The notes beneath the pieces were generated by a model. The model did not search any database and was not told the origin of the DNA. It was given only the letters and a program-made list of their open reading frames with translations. Source: Clostridium sp. Marseille-P299 (GTDB taxonomy: Bacteria; Bacillota; Clostridia; Lachnospirales; Lachnospiraceae). From it: DNA of 64,000 nucleotides. Positions 1-9,553 of the stretch are shown here, one piece after another. A program made the translations under genes and the position numbers. The stretch spans positions 263,001-327,000 of the forward strand of contig NZ_FJVE01000005.1 in the NCBI RefSeq assembly GCF_900078195.1, read 5' to 3'. Each line of letters starts with the position of its first letter. Position 1 is the first letter of the stretch.

Positions 1-146
1 ATGATTTACTAAAGGCTTATTCTGACATTGTAGAACGTGGGTTTTCTACTTTATTTATAGTACCTGAATTTAAAGATACTCCAGTAAATCTTGATTTACC
101 AAATATAAATGTGTGGGAGGTTGATTATCTTGAAAAAATTTCTTAA
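1..146 (+). CDS. 3' end of an upstream gene, possibly a DUF58-type protein (partial)
   Basis: A frame starting at base 3 is open from the window edge to a TAA at 144-146 and encodes about 47 residues ending in VDYLEKIS. It overlaps the TTG start of the next gene by 17 bases, as expected for translationally coupled genes. The next gene carries a DUF4129-like tail, and such genes usually follow a DUF58 protein in MoxR-DUF58-transglutaminase operons, so a DUF58 C-terminus is a reasonable guess from context only. The fragment is too short to recognise by itself. Confidence 0.55.
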   Translation, partial: DLLKAYSDIVERGFSTLFIVPEFKDTPVNLDLPNINVWEVDYLEKIS

Positions 147-1347
147 TCTATCCATTGATATTATCAATACCCTCATGTTGTTTTTAATATTTACGGCAAT
201 ATTCTGGTATTTTACGCTCCTTTTTAAAGTACCAATGAAGCTTGAATATTGTGTACTTATTCTAACGTTTCAAATTATTTGTTACCTTATGAATACTTTT
301 ATCCGTAATCTTTTTCTTTATGCTGGCTTACACTTTTTCATTTTCTATGTACTATATCATTTATCACTAGGACTACATGCAAGCTCACTTTTCACTTTAG
401 TTTTAATAGTTTTATGTATTATAGATTTTAATTATTGGAGGCACACCCTATTTTCTAAAACATTCCCTCCTTCCTTAGCTTTAGTAATACTACTTATTAT
501 AACTAGCATTCATGGAACCCTTGGGCTCTCCCTCCCATTAGGACATTTCTCATATTATGCTGGTATTATATATATCACTTTATATCTATTGCGCCTTTAC
601 CTAGTTAATATTGCTACGTTTCACACCAATAATGATAATCGTGTACCCATAAAGAATATTATCAATCTTAATACTAAAATAGTAGTAACAATTATACTCA
701 TTTTGTTTGTATTTACGATACTTTTTCAATCTAAAATAATTGAGAACTTCTTAACTCAATCCTTAACAACCATAGGCCTTATATTCAAAAAGCTGATTAT
801 ATTGATACTCTCCTTAAAGCCTAACAATGCTCCAAAGAATTATGCATTACCTCCCATAGACGTATCTTCAAAGGCACCTATGCTAGAAACGGATGGATCA
901 TGGTTGAATATATTTTTTTATGTTTTAGGTATTGTATATCAATATCTCGTTGGATTTGCTATTTTGGGTTTTTTTATATTTATTATTTGTAGATTTATAA
1001 TTCAGCACTTTCATCGTACACAATCTATGATTGAAGAAGATTCAGAATTCGAAGTGATTGAAGTAAGGGAAAAGATAAAACATAAGAAAAATATAAACAA
1101 AGAAACACGATTTAAAAGTAAGAGTGTAAGTGAAAAAATACGCCACTTATATAAAAAGCGCATACACAAATTGCAAATACATGGATATAAAATTCAAACA
1201 ACTCACACACCTTTAGAACGAGAAGATGACATTCTTACCTCTATGGATGAGAATCTTGCTGATTTAACTCACTTGTATAATGTTGCAAGATACGGAAATG
1301 AATCTTTAAATGAGAAACAATTTACCCAAGCTAAGAAATCGAAATAA
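130..1347 (+). CDS. Multi-spanning membrane protein with a DUF4129-like C-terminal tail
   Basis: About 405 residues from a TTG at 130, preceded by GGGAGG at 115-120. An ATG at 109 is in frame but has no ribosome binding site. The first 210 residues are a series of hydrophobic helices. A further helix lies near residues 265-295, followed by a basic cytoplasmic tail. The tail carries a TP-x-E motif and ends with DLTHLYNVARYG, which matches the pattern seen at the C-terminus of DUF4129 proteins (TgpA-like transglutaminase relatives). No transglutaminase Cys-His-Asp domain is visible, so it looks like the membrane and tail halves of that family without the catalytic domain. It probably belongs to an operon with the gene ending at 146. 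Its function is unknown; a role in envelope or exopolymer biology is only inferred from family context. Confidence 0.6.
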   Translation: MKKFLNLSIDIINTLMLFLIFTAIFWYFTLLFKVPMKLEYCVLILTFQIICYLMNTFIRNLFLYAGLHFFIFYVLYHLSLGLHASSLFTLVLIVLCIIDFNYWRHTLFSKTFPPSLALVILLIITSIHGTLGLSLPLGHFSYYAGIIYITLYLLRLYLVNIATFHTNNDNRVPIKNIINLNTKIVVTIILILFVFTILFQSKIIENFLTQSLTTIGLIFKKLIILILSLKPNNAPKNYALPPIDVSSKAPMLETDGSWLNIFFYVLGIVYQYLVGFAILGFFIFIICRFIIQHFHRTQSMIEEDSEFEVIEVREKIKHKKNINKETRFKSKSVSEKIRHLYKKRIHKLQIHGYKIQTTHTPLEREDDILTSMDENLADLTHLYNVARYGNESLNEKQFTQAKKSK

Positions 1348-1595
1348 CTGCCGTACCATATCTTGTGCTTTTATATCCTATATTTCTATATATGGTGATT
1401 TTTCTATTAATTCTACACTTTTGTTATTATTTTACAGGATTGTGTCCTGATTATTGTGCACTATTTTGTTACGATATAGTGCTATAGAACTATATCTATT
1501 ATGCCTAATTACAATAATTCACAATTAACTAAGTATTTATTGTGTATATTTTATTAAAACAGACTTCATCATTGTCGGAATTTTCTGACTATTTA

Positions 1596-1624
1596 TTGAC
1601 TTTATATCACTAATATGCTATAGT
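1596..1624 (+). promoter_or_regulatory. SigA-type promoter of veg
   Basis: TTGACT at 1596-1601, a 17-base spacer and TATAGT at 1619-1624, about 115 bases before the veg start. The rest of the 1348-1722 gap holds only a short dyad (1458-1464 with 1476-1482) lacking a T-run; I see no gene there. Confidence 0.65.
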
Positions 1625-1737
1625 AAAGTTACATTTTTTGTTTCCAAAATTTACTTCTTAGTGATCGCACAATAAACTTAATAACACATAACGTGTCCTA
1701 TTGAATTAGGAAACCGTGTAGATTGGAGAATAGTATT

Positions 1738-1980
1738 ATGAGGCAACCAGAAAATATGTGCTATGTGAGAAATTCGGTGGTGAAAAACATCGGAAAGAAA
1801 GTTAAAGTTAGATCTTATAGAGGACGTAATAAAGTAGATGTTGCAGAAGGTATTATATCTGCCACCTATCCATGTGTATTTCTTATTGAATTGGATGGCA
1901 ACTCCCCTGATTCTTTGAAAACAATGTCCTTTAGTTATACAGACGTTTTAACTAAGGAAGTGGAGTTAGTTCTTTGCTAA
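1738..1980 (+). CDS. veg: Veg family protein
   Basis: 80 residues from the ATG at 1738, which is preceded by TTGGAGAA with good spacing. A TTG at 1723 would add five residues but overlaps this ribosome binding site. The central part (GKKVKVRSYRGRNKV, then GIISATYPCVFLIELD and FSYTDVLTKEVEL) follows the layout of B. subtilis Veg, a small SH3-like protein implicated in biofilm gene control and spore outgrowth. Length is close to the usual 80-86 residues. It is monocistronic here, with its own promoter and terminator, which fits the strong expression known for veg in Bacillus. Confidence 0.88.
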   Translation: MRQPENMCYVRNSVVKNIGKKVKVRSYRGRNKVDVAEGIISATYPCVFLIELDGNSPDSLKTMSFSYTDVLTKEVELVLC

Positions 1981-1991
1981 CTAAGTGTGAT

Positions 1992-2020
1992 AGGCTGTTG
2001 TTTGACGACAGCCTTTTTTT
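1992..2020 (+). terminator. Rho-independent terminator of veg
   Basis: AGGCTGT (1992-1998) pairs with ACAGCCT (2008-2014), followed by a run of seven T to 2020, 12 bases after the veg stop codon. Confidence 0.9.
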
Positions 2021-2057
2021 CATGTTTGAATACTTTTCTGTATAAATATTAAATTGA

Positions 2058-2107
2058 TTGACATAAATCTAAAAATATACTATTATAATAACGATTACTA
2101 TTATTTG
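2058..2107 (+). promoter_or_regulatory. perR promoter with overlapping Fur/PerR-type operator
   Basis: TTGACA at 2058-2063, 17-base spacer, TATTAT at 2081-2086. A dyad-like stretch around 2087-2107 containing ATAACGATTACTATTATT overlaps and follows the -10 box. Nearly the same 18 bases recur at the rubrerythrin promoter. This arrangement fits autoregulation by the Fur-family protein encoded just downstream. Confidence 0.7.
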
Positions 2108-2135
2108 TCTTCCTAGTTTAGAGAGGAGATTGAAT

Positions 2136-2522
2136 GTGGCTACAATAAAATACAGTCAACAAAGAGAGTCTATTAAGCAATATTTAGCTCAGACAAATGA
2201 GCATCCAACGGCTGATACTATTTACACAAAAATACGTGAAATATACCCTCACATTAGTCTTGGAACAGTTTACAGAAACTTAAATTTATTAGTGGATCAA
2301 GGCGAAATTATAAAATTATCATGTGGAGATGGCTCTGACCACTTTGACTATAAGGTCGAACCACATTATCATTTTCTTTGCCAAGAATGTGGTTCAATCA
2401 TAGATCTTGAACTAGATCATCTTGATCAAATTAATAAGTTAGCAGCAAATAACTTTCCTGGTGAAATCGGTGGTCATACTGCTTTATTTTATGGAAAGTG
2501 TAAGAATTGTATTGATAAATAA
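2136..2522 (+). CDS. perR: Peroxide-responsive Fur-family repressor PerR
   Basis: About 128 residues from a GTG at 2136, seven bases after GAGGAG. A TTG at 2130 is too close to that site. The N-terminal half is a winged helix (TADTIYTKI, SLGTVYRNLNLL). The metal residues match PerR rather than Fur: His in NEHPTA, Asp in DHFDY, the two His of PHYHF and Asp in IIDLE form the regulatory iron site, and CQEC plus the terminal CKNC form the structural zinc site. In PerR, peroxide oxidises the regulatory-site His residues and releases DNA. The gene sits next to a reverse rubrerythrin, a classic PerR target in clostridia, and both promoters carry the same operator-like sequence. Confidence 0.88.
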   Translation: MATIKYSQQRESIKQYLAQTNEHPTADTIYTKIREIYPHISLGTVYRNLNLLVDQGEIIKLSCGDGSDHFDYKVEPHYHFLCQECGSIIDLELDHLDQINKLAANNFPGEIGGHTALFYGKCKNCIDK

Positions 2523-2535
2523 GTTTCAAAAATTT

Positions 2536-2599
2536 ACAAACTATAATGGAATGATTGAATTTTAATAGTTCATTAATTTTATTATAGTTTGTATTTTTA
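2536..2599 (+). terminator. Terminator of perR
   Basis: ACAAACTATAAT (2536-2547) pairs perfectly with ATTATAGTTTGT (2581-2592), with a long AT-rich loop and ATTTTTAT after the stem. It lies 14 bases beyond the perR stop. Confidence 0.7.
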
Positions 2600-2719
2600 T
2601 GCCCGCTTATAAGCTTATTATGACTTTATATAGGGGATATCTCTCCTATATCAATAAGTCAGAATAGATTCCAAAAGATAATATGAGAGAAATAATTGAA
2701 AAAAAATATCAAATAAGTG

Positions 2720-2779
2720 TTGACATTTATTTTTTTTTGATGTATTATATAGATAACGATAACGATTACTGTTATTGAT
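2720..2779 (+). promoter_or_regulatory. Rubrerythrin promoter with Fur/PerR-type operator
   Basis: TTGACA at 2720-2725, 17-base spacer, TATTAT at 2743-2748. Directly after it, 2752-2779 reads as a hexamer array GATAAC-GATAAC-GATTAC followed by TGTTATTGAT, a Fur-box-like arrangement with an ATAAC-N7-GTTAT dyad. It shares ATAACGATTACT with the perR promoter. A repressor bound here would cover the start site. Confidence 0.75.
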
Positions 2780-2844
2780 TTAAAGTTAATTAAATGTTTA
2801 CAACAATAAAATCAAAATTATAGATTAAAAGGAGATTAATTATT

Positions 2845-3390
2845 ATGACTAAATATGTATGTTCAGTATGTGGTTATGTACACGAAGGAGAAACAGCACC
2901 AGAGGTATGTCCAATTTGTAAAGCACCAGCAGAAAAATTCGTTCTTCAATCTGGTGAAAGAACTTGGGCAGCTGAGCACGTTGTAGGTGTAGCACAAGGT
3001 GCAAGCGAAGACATCATGATGGATTTAAGAGCTAACTTTGAAGGTGAATGTACTGAAGTTGGTATGTACTTAGCAATGGCTAGAGTAGCACATAGAGAAG
3101 GTTATCCAGAAATCGGTTTATATTATGAAAAAGCTGCTTACGAAGAAGCAGAACATGCTGCAAAATTTGCAGAATTACTTGGTGAAGTAGTTACAAATTC
3201 TACTAAGAAGAACCTTGAATTAAGAGTTGATGCTGAAAATGGTGCAACTGCAGGTAAATTCGATCTTGCAAAACGTGCTAAAGCAGCTAACCTTGACGCT
3301 ATCCATGATACAGTTCATGAAATGGCTAGAGACGAAGCTAGACATGGTAGAGCATTCGAAGGTTTACTTAATAGATATTTCGGTAAATAA
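2845..3390 (+). CDS. Reverse rubrerythrin (rubredoxin domain first)
   Basis: 181 residues, ATG after AAAGGAG. Unlike classical rubrerythrin, the rubredoxin module is N-terminal: CSVCGY at residues 6-11 and CPIC near 22-25 give the four iron-ligating cysteines. The four-helix ferritin-like domain follows, with diiron ligands visible in [17 protein letters not shown] and [10 protein letters not shown]. Such proteins (rbr3A/revRbr of Clostridium acetobutylicum) act as NADH-dependent peroxide reductases in the cytosol and are repressed by PerR. The divided operator-containing promoter and the neighbouring perR support the same role here. Codon use is strongly biased (many GCA, AGA, GAA), suggesting high expression. 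Confidence 0.93.
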   Translation: MTKYVCSVCGYVHEGETAPEVCPICKAPAEKFVLQSGERTWAAEHVVGVAQGASEDIMMDLRANFEGECTEVGMYLAMARVAHREGYPEIGLYYEKAAYEEAEHAAKFAELLGEVVTNSTKKNLELRVDAENGATAGKFDLAKRAKAANLDAIHDTVHEMARDEARHGRAFEGLLNRYFGK

Positions 3391-3481
3391 TTATGCTTTC
3401 CTCCGAAGCTGTTACAGAATGAATATCATTTAAATAGTTATTATTATGCAACAGCTTCTTCCTAACTATATATTTCCCCCC

Positions 3482-3520
3482 AGGCATCTGATGTTAGTTC
3501 CCTTCATCAGATGCCTTTTT
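3482..3520 (+). terminator. Rho-independent terminator downstream of rubrerythrin
   Basis: AGGCATCTGATG (3482-3493) pairs perfectly with CATCAGATGCCT (3505-3516), followed by T residues. A weaker dyad, GAAGCTGTT (3405-3413) with AACAGCTTC (3450-3458), lies between it and the stop codon. The remaining 3521-3756 gap has a possible TATAAT at 3609-3614 for the next gene and no convincing ORF. Confidence 0.9.
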
Positions 3521-3756
3521 GTTGCTATTTAATAATAAAAATCTTAGATACATATCAATAAACGCTACAGTTTCTCCTAACACTTCTTTACTCTCAAATA
3601 AATCATGGTATAATGAATACGGAATGAGGTACCCTGAAATCTCACCTCTAAAATGCCGATTTAAGCTTTATGATCATGAGTTTCTTTTGGTTAGGCTATA
3701 AAATCCTTTGGCATAATAGTTATATATCTCACACATATAAGAAAAGGACGAACTTT

Positions 3757-4458
3757 ATGAAAAACAATACAAATACGAAATATAAAACATTACTCTTTGA
3801 TGCAGATGAAACACTTCTCGACTTTAACGCAGCGCAATATGATGCTCTAACCACCCTATTTGAAAACCATGGTTTTGAAATTAATGATTCCATCCGTGAA
3901 CAATATCACACCCTCAATACTAGCCTTTGGAAAGCATATGAAAGAGGCGAAATTAAAAGAGATGAGATTCTTAACACAAGGTTCTCAAAACTCTTTCATG
4001 AACTTGGATATAACGTGGATGGGGTTGCCTTTGAAAAAGAATATCATCAAGAGTTAAATAAAGGGCATAAGATAATACCAGGTACTATAGAATTACTTGA
4101 AGAGTTAAAGGATACACATGATTTATATATCGTTACAAATGGAGTTGCAGATACGCAATACAAACGTCTTACTGCATCTTCTCTTTTGCCTTATTTTAAA
4201 GAAATTTTTGTTTCTGAGGTAACTGGTTATCAAAAGCCTCAGGTTGAATTTTTTAAATATGTTTTTGACAGAATCCCTAATTTTAATCCTGAGGAAACCA
4301 TTATTATTGGTGACTCACTAAGCTCTGATATGCAAGGCGGTATTAATGCTGGAATTGATACTTGTTGGTACAATAAAGCAGGTGTTAATAATAGTCTTAA
4401 ACTACCAATTACTTATGAAATACACGAATTAAAAGAATTACTTCCGATTGTTCGTTAG
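3757..4458 (+). CDS. HAD-superfamily phosphatase, YjjG/YfnB type
   Basis: 233 residues from the ATG at 3757, preceded by AAAAGGA. A longer frame to 3670 has no ribosome binding site. HAD motifs are in order: LLFDADETL near the N-terminus (nucleophile and acid Asp), VTNG in the middle, a Lys in YQKPQ, and IIIGDSLSSDM near the C-terminus. The helical cap after motif I is the C1 type. The motif spacing and length resemble the YjjG/YfnB group of nucleotide 5'-monophosphatases that remove non-canonical pyrimidine nucleotides. The substrate is inferred only from that resemblance. The gene stands alone, convergent with the helicase gene. Confidence 0.82.
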   Translation: MKNNTNTKYKTLLFDADETLLDFNAAQYDALTTLFENHGFEINDSIREQYHTLNTSLWKAYERGEIKRDEILNTRFSKLFHELGYNVDGVAFEKEYHQELNKGHKIIPGTIELLEELKDTHDLYIVTNGVADTQYKRLTASSLLPYFKEIFVSEVTGYQKPQVEFFKYVFDRIPNFNPEETIIIGDSLSSDMQGGINAGIDTCWYNKAGVNNSLKLPITYEIHELKELLPIVR

Positions 4459-4479
4459 CATTCTTATATAATATAAGCA

Positions 4480-4535
4480 AAAAAGCTGTTAATCTAGTTA
4501 CTTACCAATATAGGTACTAGATTCAACAGCTTTTA
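4480..4535. terminator. Bidirectional terminator between convergent genes
   Basis: A long stem pairs AAAAGCTGTT-AATCTAGT (from 4481) with ACTAGATT-CAACAGCTTTT (to 4534). It has an A-run on the left and T-run on the right, so it can serve both the HAD gene (+) and the helicase gene (-). Confidence 0.88.
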
Positions 4536-4597
4536 TTTATATATTATTTTTTCTTAAATTTAATTCAAATAAATATTAATTTCTGAAAAATAATATC

Positions 4598-6190
4598 TTA
4601 TTTACGATTTGCAGGCTCAATATTTACTGATTTACCTTTAATCTTCGCTTCTTTCATAACCTGAATTACTTCAGCAGCGTATTCTCTTGGAACTTCAACA
4701 AATGTGTATTTGTCAAACATATCAATGCTTCCAATTAATTTACCAGGCATTCCAGTTTCACCAGCAATCGCTCCAAGAATATCTCCTGGTCTGATATTTT
4801 GTTTCTTACCAAGGTTAACAAACAATCTTACCATTCCATCTTCTGCACCTGTATCACCAAAGTCATCATACTTTGCTTTACACTCTTCTGCAGAATCTGT
4901 ATCCTCACCCATTGCAAGTTTTAAGAAAGCTGCTGCCATATCAAGAGTTGTGTAATCTGCTTCATTGACCTTTTCTTCAATTAAAGCAATCATCTTTGTT
5001 AAATCTTCTTTTTCAATTACATCATTGATACGATCAAGAATTTTTTCAGCTTTCACAGCAGTTACATCGTTAATTGATGGAATTGGCTGCATTTTAATCT
5101 TAGTTTTGCAGTAACGTTGAATATCTCTTAACTTATAAACTTCCTTACCTACTACAAGATTGAATGCGCGTCCAGTTCTTCCTGCACGTCCTGTACGTCC
5201 AATACGGTGTACATAGTATTCTTCATCCTGAGGAACATCATAGTTAAATACTGCTTCTACATCATCAACGTCGATACCTCTAGCAGCTACGTCAGTAGCA
5301 ACAAGTATTTCAGCCTTACCGTTACGGAAGGAATTCATAACACGATCTCTTTGTTGCTGCTTTAAGTCACCATGTAGACCTTCTGCAAAGAATCCTCTTC
5401 CTTGTAATGCACTCACTAATTCATCTACCTGACGCTTTGTATTACAGAATACTAAGGAAAGTTTAGGTGAATACATATCAAGTAAGCGAGTTAAAACTTC
5501 TAACTTATTCTTAGGTCTTACTTCATAATAGTATTGCTCAATTTTAGGAACGGTTAATTCCTTCTTTACTACCTTAACCACGGTTGCGTCTTTTTGATAA
5601 GTTCTTGCGATTTCCATGATTGGTTGAGGCATAGTTGCTGAAAATAGAATTGTCTGTCTATCTTCTGGCATATCCTTTAAAATAGTCTCAATATCCTCAC
5701 GGAATCCCATGTTAAGCATTTCATCTGCTTCATCAAGTGCAATCATTTTAACCTGATCAAACTTAACTGTCTTTCTTCTCATATGATCCATGACACGGCC
5801 AGGTGTACCAATCACAACTTGAACTCCTGATTTTAATGCACGAATCTGTCTTGTAATGTCTTGCCCACCATAGATAGGTAACACTTTAATCCCATGAAGA
5901 AACTTCGCAAATTTATGCATTTCATCAGATACTTGAATTGCAAGTTCTCTTGTTGGACATAAAACGATTGCTTGAACGGCTCTTACTTTTGGATCAATAT
6001 TTTGTAATATTGGAATACCAAATGCTGCTGTCTTACCAGTTCCTGTCTGCGCTTGACCAACAATGTCTTTCCCAGATAATACAACCGGTATTGCCTGCGA
6101 TTGTATTGGTGTCATTTCTTCAAAGCCCATTTCTGCAATGGCTCTTAATATCGGAGTTTGTAACTCCATTTCATCAAATCTTACTGTCAT
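4598..6190 (-). CDS. DEAD-box ATP-dependent RNA helicase with DbpA-type RNA-binding domain
   Basis: 530 residues; ATG follows GAAAGGAAAT. Helicase motifs are all present: Q-motif near residues 24-31, AQTGTGKT at 47-54, PTREL at 79-83, DEAD at 153-156, SAT at 184-186, and HRIGRTGRAGRTG near 330. The last 80 residues (VRLFVNLGKKQNIRPGDILG to the end) look like the DbpA RNA-recognition domain, which in DbpA/YxiN targets 23S rRNA. The likely role is ribosome assembly or RNA remodelling in the cold (CshA/DeaD/DbpA group); the exact orthologue cannot be decided from sequence reading. It is transcribed alone from a promoter 180 bases upstream, with a terminator hairpin in the leader. Confidence 0.93.
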   Translation of the reverse strand: MTVRFDEMELQTPILRAIAEMGFEEMTPIQSQAIPVVLSGKDIVGQAQTGTGKTAAFGIPILQNIDPKVRAVQAIVLCPTRELAIQVSDEMHKFAKFLHGIKVLPIYGGQDITRQIRALKSGVQVVIGTPGRVMDHMRRKTVKFDQVKMIALDEADEMLNMGFREDIETILKDMPEDRQTILFSATMPQPIMEIARTYQKDATVVKVVKKELTVPKIEQYYYEVRPKNKLEVLTRLLDMYSPKLSLVFCNTKRQVDELVSALQGRGFFAEGLHGDLKQQQRDRVMNSFRNGKAEILVATDVAARGIDVDDVEAVFNYDVPQDEEYYVHRIGRTGRAGRTGRAFNLVVGKEVYKLRDIQRYCKTKIKMQPIPSINDVTAVKAEKILDRINDVIEKEDLTKMIALIEEKVNEADYTTLDMAAAFLKLAMGEDTDSAEECKAKYDDFGDTGAEDGMVRLFVNLGKKQNIRPGDILGAIAGETGMPGKLIGSIDMFDKYTFVEVPREYAAEVIQVMKEAKIKGKSVNIEPANRK

Positions 6191-6293
6191 TTATAGATTT
6201 CCTTTCTCTTCCCATCCCTGGGTTGTCAAGATACAAAGCATCTAACAAAAGGAAATTGCACGCAAAATATTTTATATTCGGCGAAAATAGCCC

Positions 6294-6327
6294 AAAAAAG
6301 CTCTTGGCCATTAAGGACAAGAGCTTT
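6294..6327 (-). terminator. Terminator hairpin inside the helicase leader (possible attenuator)
   Basis: On the minus strand AAAGCTCTTG pairs with CAAGAGCTTT (6297-6306 with 6318-6327), and the stem is followed by a T-run. It lies between the helicase promoter (6374-6403) and its ATG (6190), so transcripts from that promoter must read through it. It could also terminate clpB read-through, since clpB ends 213 bases upstream. Confidence 0.7.
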
Positions 6328-6373
6328 CAGATTTTTGTTTAAATGCTCTAAATAAATTATTGTACCGGGTTGT

Positions 6374-6403
6374 AGTATATCATAGTATTTAGTTGCCCGT
6401 CAA
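6374..6403 (-). promoter_or_regulatory. Promoter of the DEAD-box helicase gene
   Basis: On the minus strand TTGACG (6398-6403), an 18-base spacer and TATACT (6374-6379). It predicts a leader of about 175 bases. Confidence 0.7.
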
Positions 6404-6539
6404 GGGGGTCATTTTTCATAAACTATTGATAAATGCTATATTTTACAAATGTAGACTGCTTTTTTAAATAGTATTAGCCTTTTTGTTTGATACTTTTATT
6501 ATTCAATGTAAACTTTACGACTAATTTACCACTTTTATA

Positions 6540-9128
6540 TTATGCATTCTTAACCTTTGCAACTAATTTACCATTTTCATTATCAACTACTATCGTATCC
6601 ATTTGTTTTACCTGATCACTTAAAATTAGTCTAGCACTTAAAGTTTCAACATTCTTTTGTAGATAACGTTTTAATGGTCTTGCACCATAGATTGGATCAT
6701 ATGCCTGATCAATAATTAAATCTTTTGCTGCATCGGTTAATTCTATTTTAATCTCTCTATCTTCCAATCTCTTATTTAAATCATTTACTAATAAGTCCAT
6801 AATACTTCCTACATTTTGTTTTGTTAATGGCTTAAATAGTATGATTTCGTCCAAACGATTTAGAAATTCAGGTCTAAAATGTCCACGTAAGTCATTCATT
6901 ACTTCGGCCTGGGCTGTACTGCTGATTTCACCATCTGGATTGATTCCATCTAATAAATAAGAAGACCCTATATTAGAAGTCATAATCAGAATTGTGTTTT
7001 TAAAATCAACGGTACGTCCTTGTGAATCGGTAATACGTCCATCGTCAAGTACCTGTAAAAGCACGTTAAAGACATCAGGATGCGCCTTTTCTATCTCATC
7101 GAAGAGAATTACCGAATAAGGTTTTCTACGTACTGCTTCGGTCAATTGGCCGCCTTCTTCGTATCCTACATATCCTGGAGGCGCTCCAAGTAATCTACTT
7201 ACCGAATATTTCTCCATATATTCACTCATATCGATACGAACCATATTTTGCTCGTTATCAAACAAAGCTGCCGCTAATGCTTTGGCTAACTCAGTTTTAC
7301 CTACACCAGTAGGTCCAAGGAATAAGAATGAACCAATTGGTTTTGTTGGATCTTTAATACCAGCTTTAGAACGTAGGATTGCATCGGATACCTTACTAAC
7401 GCCATCCTCTTGTCCAATAACACGTTTATGAAGTTCCTCATCTAAGTGTAGTGTCTTATTACGCTCACTTTCTGTTAACTTAGATATTGGAATTCCTGTC
7501 CATCTAGAAACGATTTTTGCGATTTCTTCTTCACTTACATTTTCATGGACAATGGTGTGTTCTTCATTCTTAACTCGCTCTTCCTCTTGTTCTAATTGTT
7601 TCTTAATTTCAGGTAATTTACCATATTTTAATTCAGCAGCACGGTTTAAGTTGTATTCACGTTCTGCAACTTGAATTTCATTATTCACTGCCTCTAATTC
7701 TTCACGGAGTCTTTGAACTTTCTCAACGGAAGCTTTCTCATTGTCCCATTTTGCCTTTTTCACAGCAAATTCTTCACGAAGTTCTGCTAATTGTTTTTGT
7801 AAGTCTTCCAAACGCTCTCTACTTAAACGGTCTTCTTCTTTTTTAAGGGCTGCTTCTTCTATCTCCATTTGCATGATTCTACGTTGCACATCATCAAGTT
7901 CTGTAGGCATAGAATCAAGCTCTGTTTTAATTAAAGCACATGCTTCATCCACTAAGTCTATCGCTTTATCTGGTAAGAAACGATCAGAGATATAGCGATT
8001 GGATAGGGTAGCTGCTGAAACTAAAGCTCCATCTGTAATCTTAACTCCATGGAATACTTCATAACGCTCTTTTAAACCTCTTAAGATTGAAATGGTATCT
8101 TCCACAGTTGGCTCATCTACCATAACTGGTTGGAAACGTCTCTCTAGAGCAGCGTCTTTTTCTATATATAAACGATACTCATTTAAAGTTGTAGCACCAA
8201 TACAGTGAAGTTCACCACGTGCTAGCATTGGTTTAAGCATATTGCCTGCATCCATAGCACCTTCTGTCTTACCTGCTCCAACGATGGTATGAAGCTCATC
8301 GATAAACAAGATAATTTGTCCTTCACTATTTTTTACATCTTCAAGCACTGCCTTTAAACGTTCTTCAAACTCACCACGATACTTTGCACCAGCCACCAAA
8401 GAGCCCATATCAAGTGCAAATAGACGTTTATCTTTCAAACCTTCTGGTACATCACCACGAACGATACGTTGAGCTAATCCTTCAACAACAGCTGTTTTAC
8501 CAACACCAGGTTCACCAATTAAAACTGGGTTGTTTTTCGTCTTTCTTGATAAGATACGAATTACATTACGGATTTCAGAATCTCTACCGATTACTGGATC
8601 TAGTTTTTGATTTCTAGCTCTCTCTACTAAATCATATCCGTATTTTTGAAGAGTGTCGTATGTTGCCTCTGGATTATCACTTGTTACCTTTTGATTTCCA
8701 CGCACTGTCGCTAATGCTGTAAGAAAACGTTCTCTTGTAATTCGAAACTCTTTAAAGAGATTTGAAATTTCCTTATTTGGATACTTTAATGTGCTTAGAA
8801 AAAGGTGTTCCACAGAAACATATTCATCCCCCATTTGGCTAGCTTCATTCTCTGCATAAATAAGTACTTTATTTAAATCATTACTTATATATACTTGGCC
8901 ACCGGATACTTTTGGTCGTTTCTTTAATAATCCTTCTAGTTGTGCTTTAAACACTGCTGGATCTATTTCCATTTTCATGAATAGCTTAGGAATTAAGCCT
9001 TCTGAATCACTGAAAAGAGAATATAAGAAATGCTCTTGATCAATTTGTTGGTGACCGTAATCATATGCAATTTTTTCACAATCTTGAACTGCTTGCATTG
9101 ACTTTTGTGTAAACTTGTTAATGTTCAT
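6540..9128 (-). CDS. clpB: ClpB protein disaggregase
   Basis: 862 residues, full length for ClpB. The N-terminal Clp-N double repeat (residues about 1-145) is followed by the first AAA+ domain with GEPGVGKT near residue 205. The coiled-coil middle domain (about 410-520, rich in E/K/R) distinguishes ClpB from ClpA/ClpC. The second AAA+ domain has GPTGVGKT near residue 605 and the C-terminal D2-small domain. ClpB works with DnaK to rescue aggregated proteins in the cytosol after heat stress. The ATG is preceded by GAAAGAGGG. I see neither a CIRCE element nor an obvious CtsR heptad repeat in the upstream 120 bases, so its heat-shock control is unclear from sequence. Confidence 0.97.
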   Translation of the reverse strand: MNINKFTQKSMQAVQDCEKIAYDYGHQQIDQEHFLYSLFSDSEGLIPKLFMKMEIDPAVFKAQLEGLLKKRPKVSGGQVYISNDLNKVLIYAENEASQMGDEYVSVEHLFLSTLKYPNKEISNLFKEFRITRERFLTALATVRGNQKVTSDNPEATYDTLQKYGYDLVERARNQKLDPVIGRDSEIRNVIRILSRKTKNNPVLIGEPGVGKTAVVEGLAQRIVRGDVPEGLKDKRLFALDMGSLVAGAKYRGEFEERLKAVLEDVKNSEGQIILFIDELHTIVGAGKTEGAMDAGNMLKPMLARGELHCIGATTLNEYRLYIEKDAALERRFQPVMVDEPTVEDTISILRGLKERYEVFHGVKITDGALVSAATLSNRYISDRFLPDKAIDLVDEACALIKTELDSMPTELDDVQRRIMQMEIEEAALKKEEDRLSRERLEDLQKQLAELREEFAVKKAKWDNEKASVEKVQRLREELEAVNNEIQVAEREYNLNRAAELKYGKLPEIKKQLEQEEERVKNEEHTIVHENVSEEEIAKIVSRWTGIPISKLTESERNKTLHLDEELHKRVIGQEDGVSKVSDAILRSKAGIKDPTKPIGSFLFLGPTGVGKTELAKALAAALFDNEQNMVRIDMSEYMEKYSVSRLLGAPPGYVGYEEGGQLTEAVRRKPYSVILFDEIEKAHPDVFNVLLQVLDDGRITDSQGRTVDFKNTILIMTSNIGSSYLLDGINPDGEISSTAQAEVMNDLRGHFRPEFLNRLDEIILFKPLTKQNVGSIMDLLVNDLNKRLEDREIKIELTDAAKDLIIDQAYDPIYGARPLKRYLQKNVETLSARLILSDQVKQMDTIVVDNENGKLVAKVKNA

Positions 9129-9210
9129 AGCTATCCCTCTTTCCTATTTTTATATTAATTACTTGATTTCATTTTTTAATCCATCAAAATTATTTTCTTG
9201 TTATATAACT

Positions 9211-9239
9211 AATATAACACCTATAATAATATTTTTCAA
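9211..9239 (-). promoter_or_regulatory. Promoter of clpB
   Basis: On the minus strand TTGAAA (9234-9239), 17-base spacer, TATATT (9211-9216), about 85 bases from the clpB start. Between here and the terminator at 9447 the DNA is AT-rich with no recognisable feature. Confidence 0.6.
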
Positions 9240-9446
9240 GTAGGAATTTCAAATTTTTGTTATAAAAATGAAACTTCAATATCTAAGATGTTCATACTTA
9301 ATAAATATGATTCAATAAATTGCTATTATTATGCCCAACATTGCATTAAAAAACATTGTTCTGAACTATCGTAATAAATCAGTTTAATATTAAATTAAAC
9401 AATAATTTTAAAGCTTTACTTATAAAAAGTAATGCCATTAAATTAA

Positions 9447-9492
9447 AAAATCTGGATAAGTCGTTGGCTTTGGCCAACTTCCTATCCAGATT
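9447..9492 (-). terminator. Terminator of the lipoprotein hydrolase gene
   Basis: AATCTGGATA (9449-9458) pairs with TATCCAGATT (9483-9492), with an inner GTTGGC/GCCAAC stem and a T-run on the minus strand. Confidence 0.88.
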
Positions 9493-9553
9493 CTTTTAAT
9501 TTTTATATCCTTTAATTTTGTAACAATATTTCATAAAAACTATATTCTCATCT

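Noticed and set aside
3519..3701. 60-codon ORF between rubrerythrin and the HAD gene
   Set aside because: No ribosome binding site, overlaps the terminator tail, and low-complexity composition; best read as untranslated DNA.
9129..9240. CIRCE or CtsR operator upstream of clpB
   Set aside because: Neither TTAGCACTC-N9-GAGTGCTAA nor the GGTCAAA heptad repeat is visible in the promoter region.
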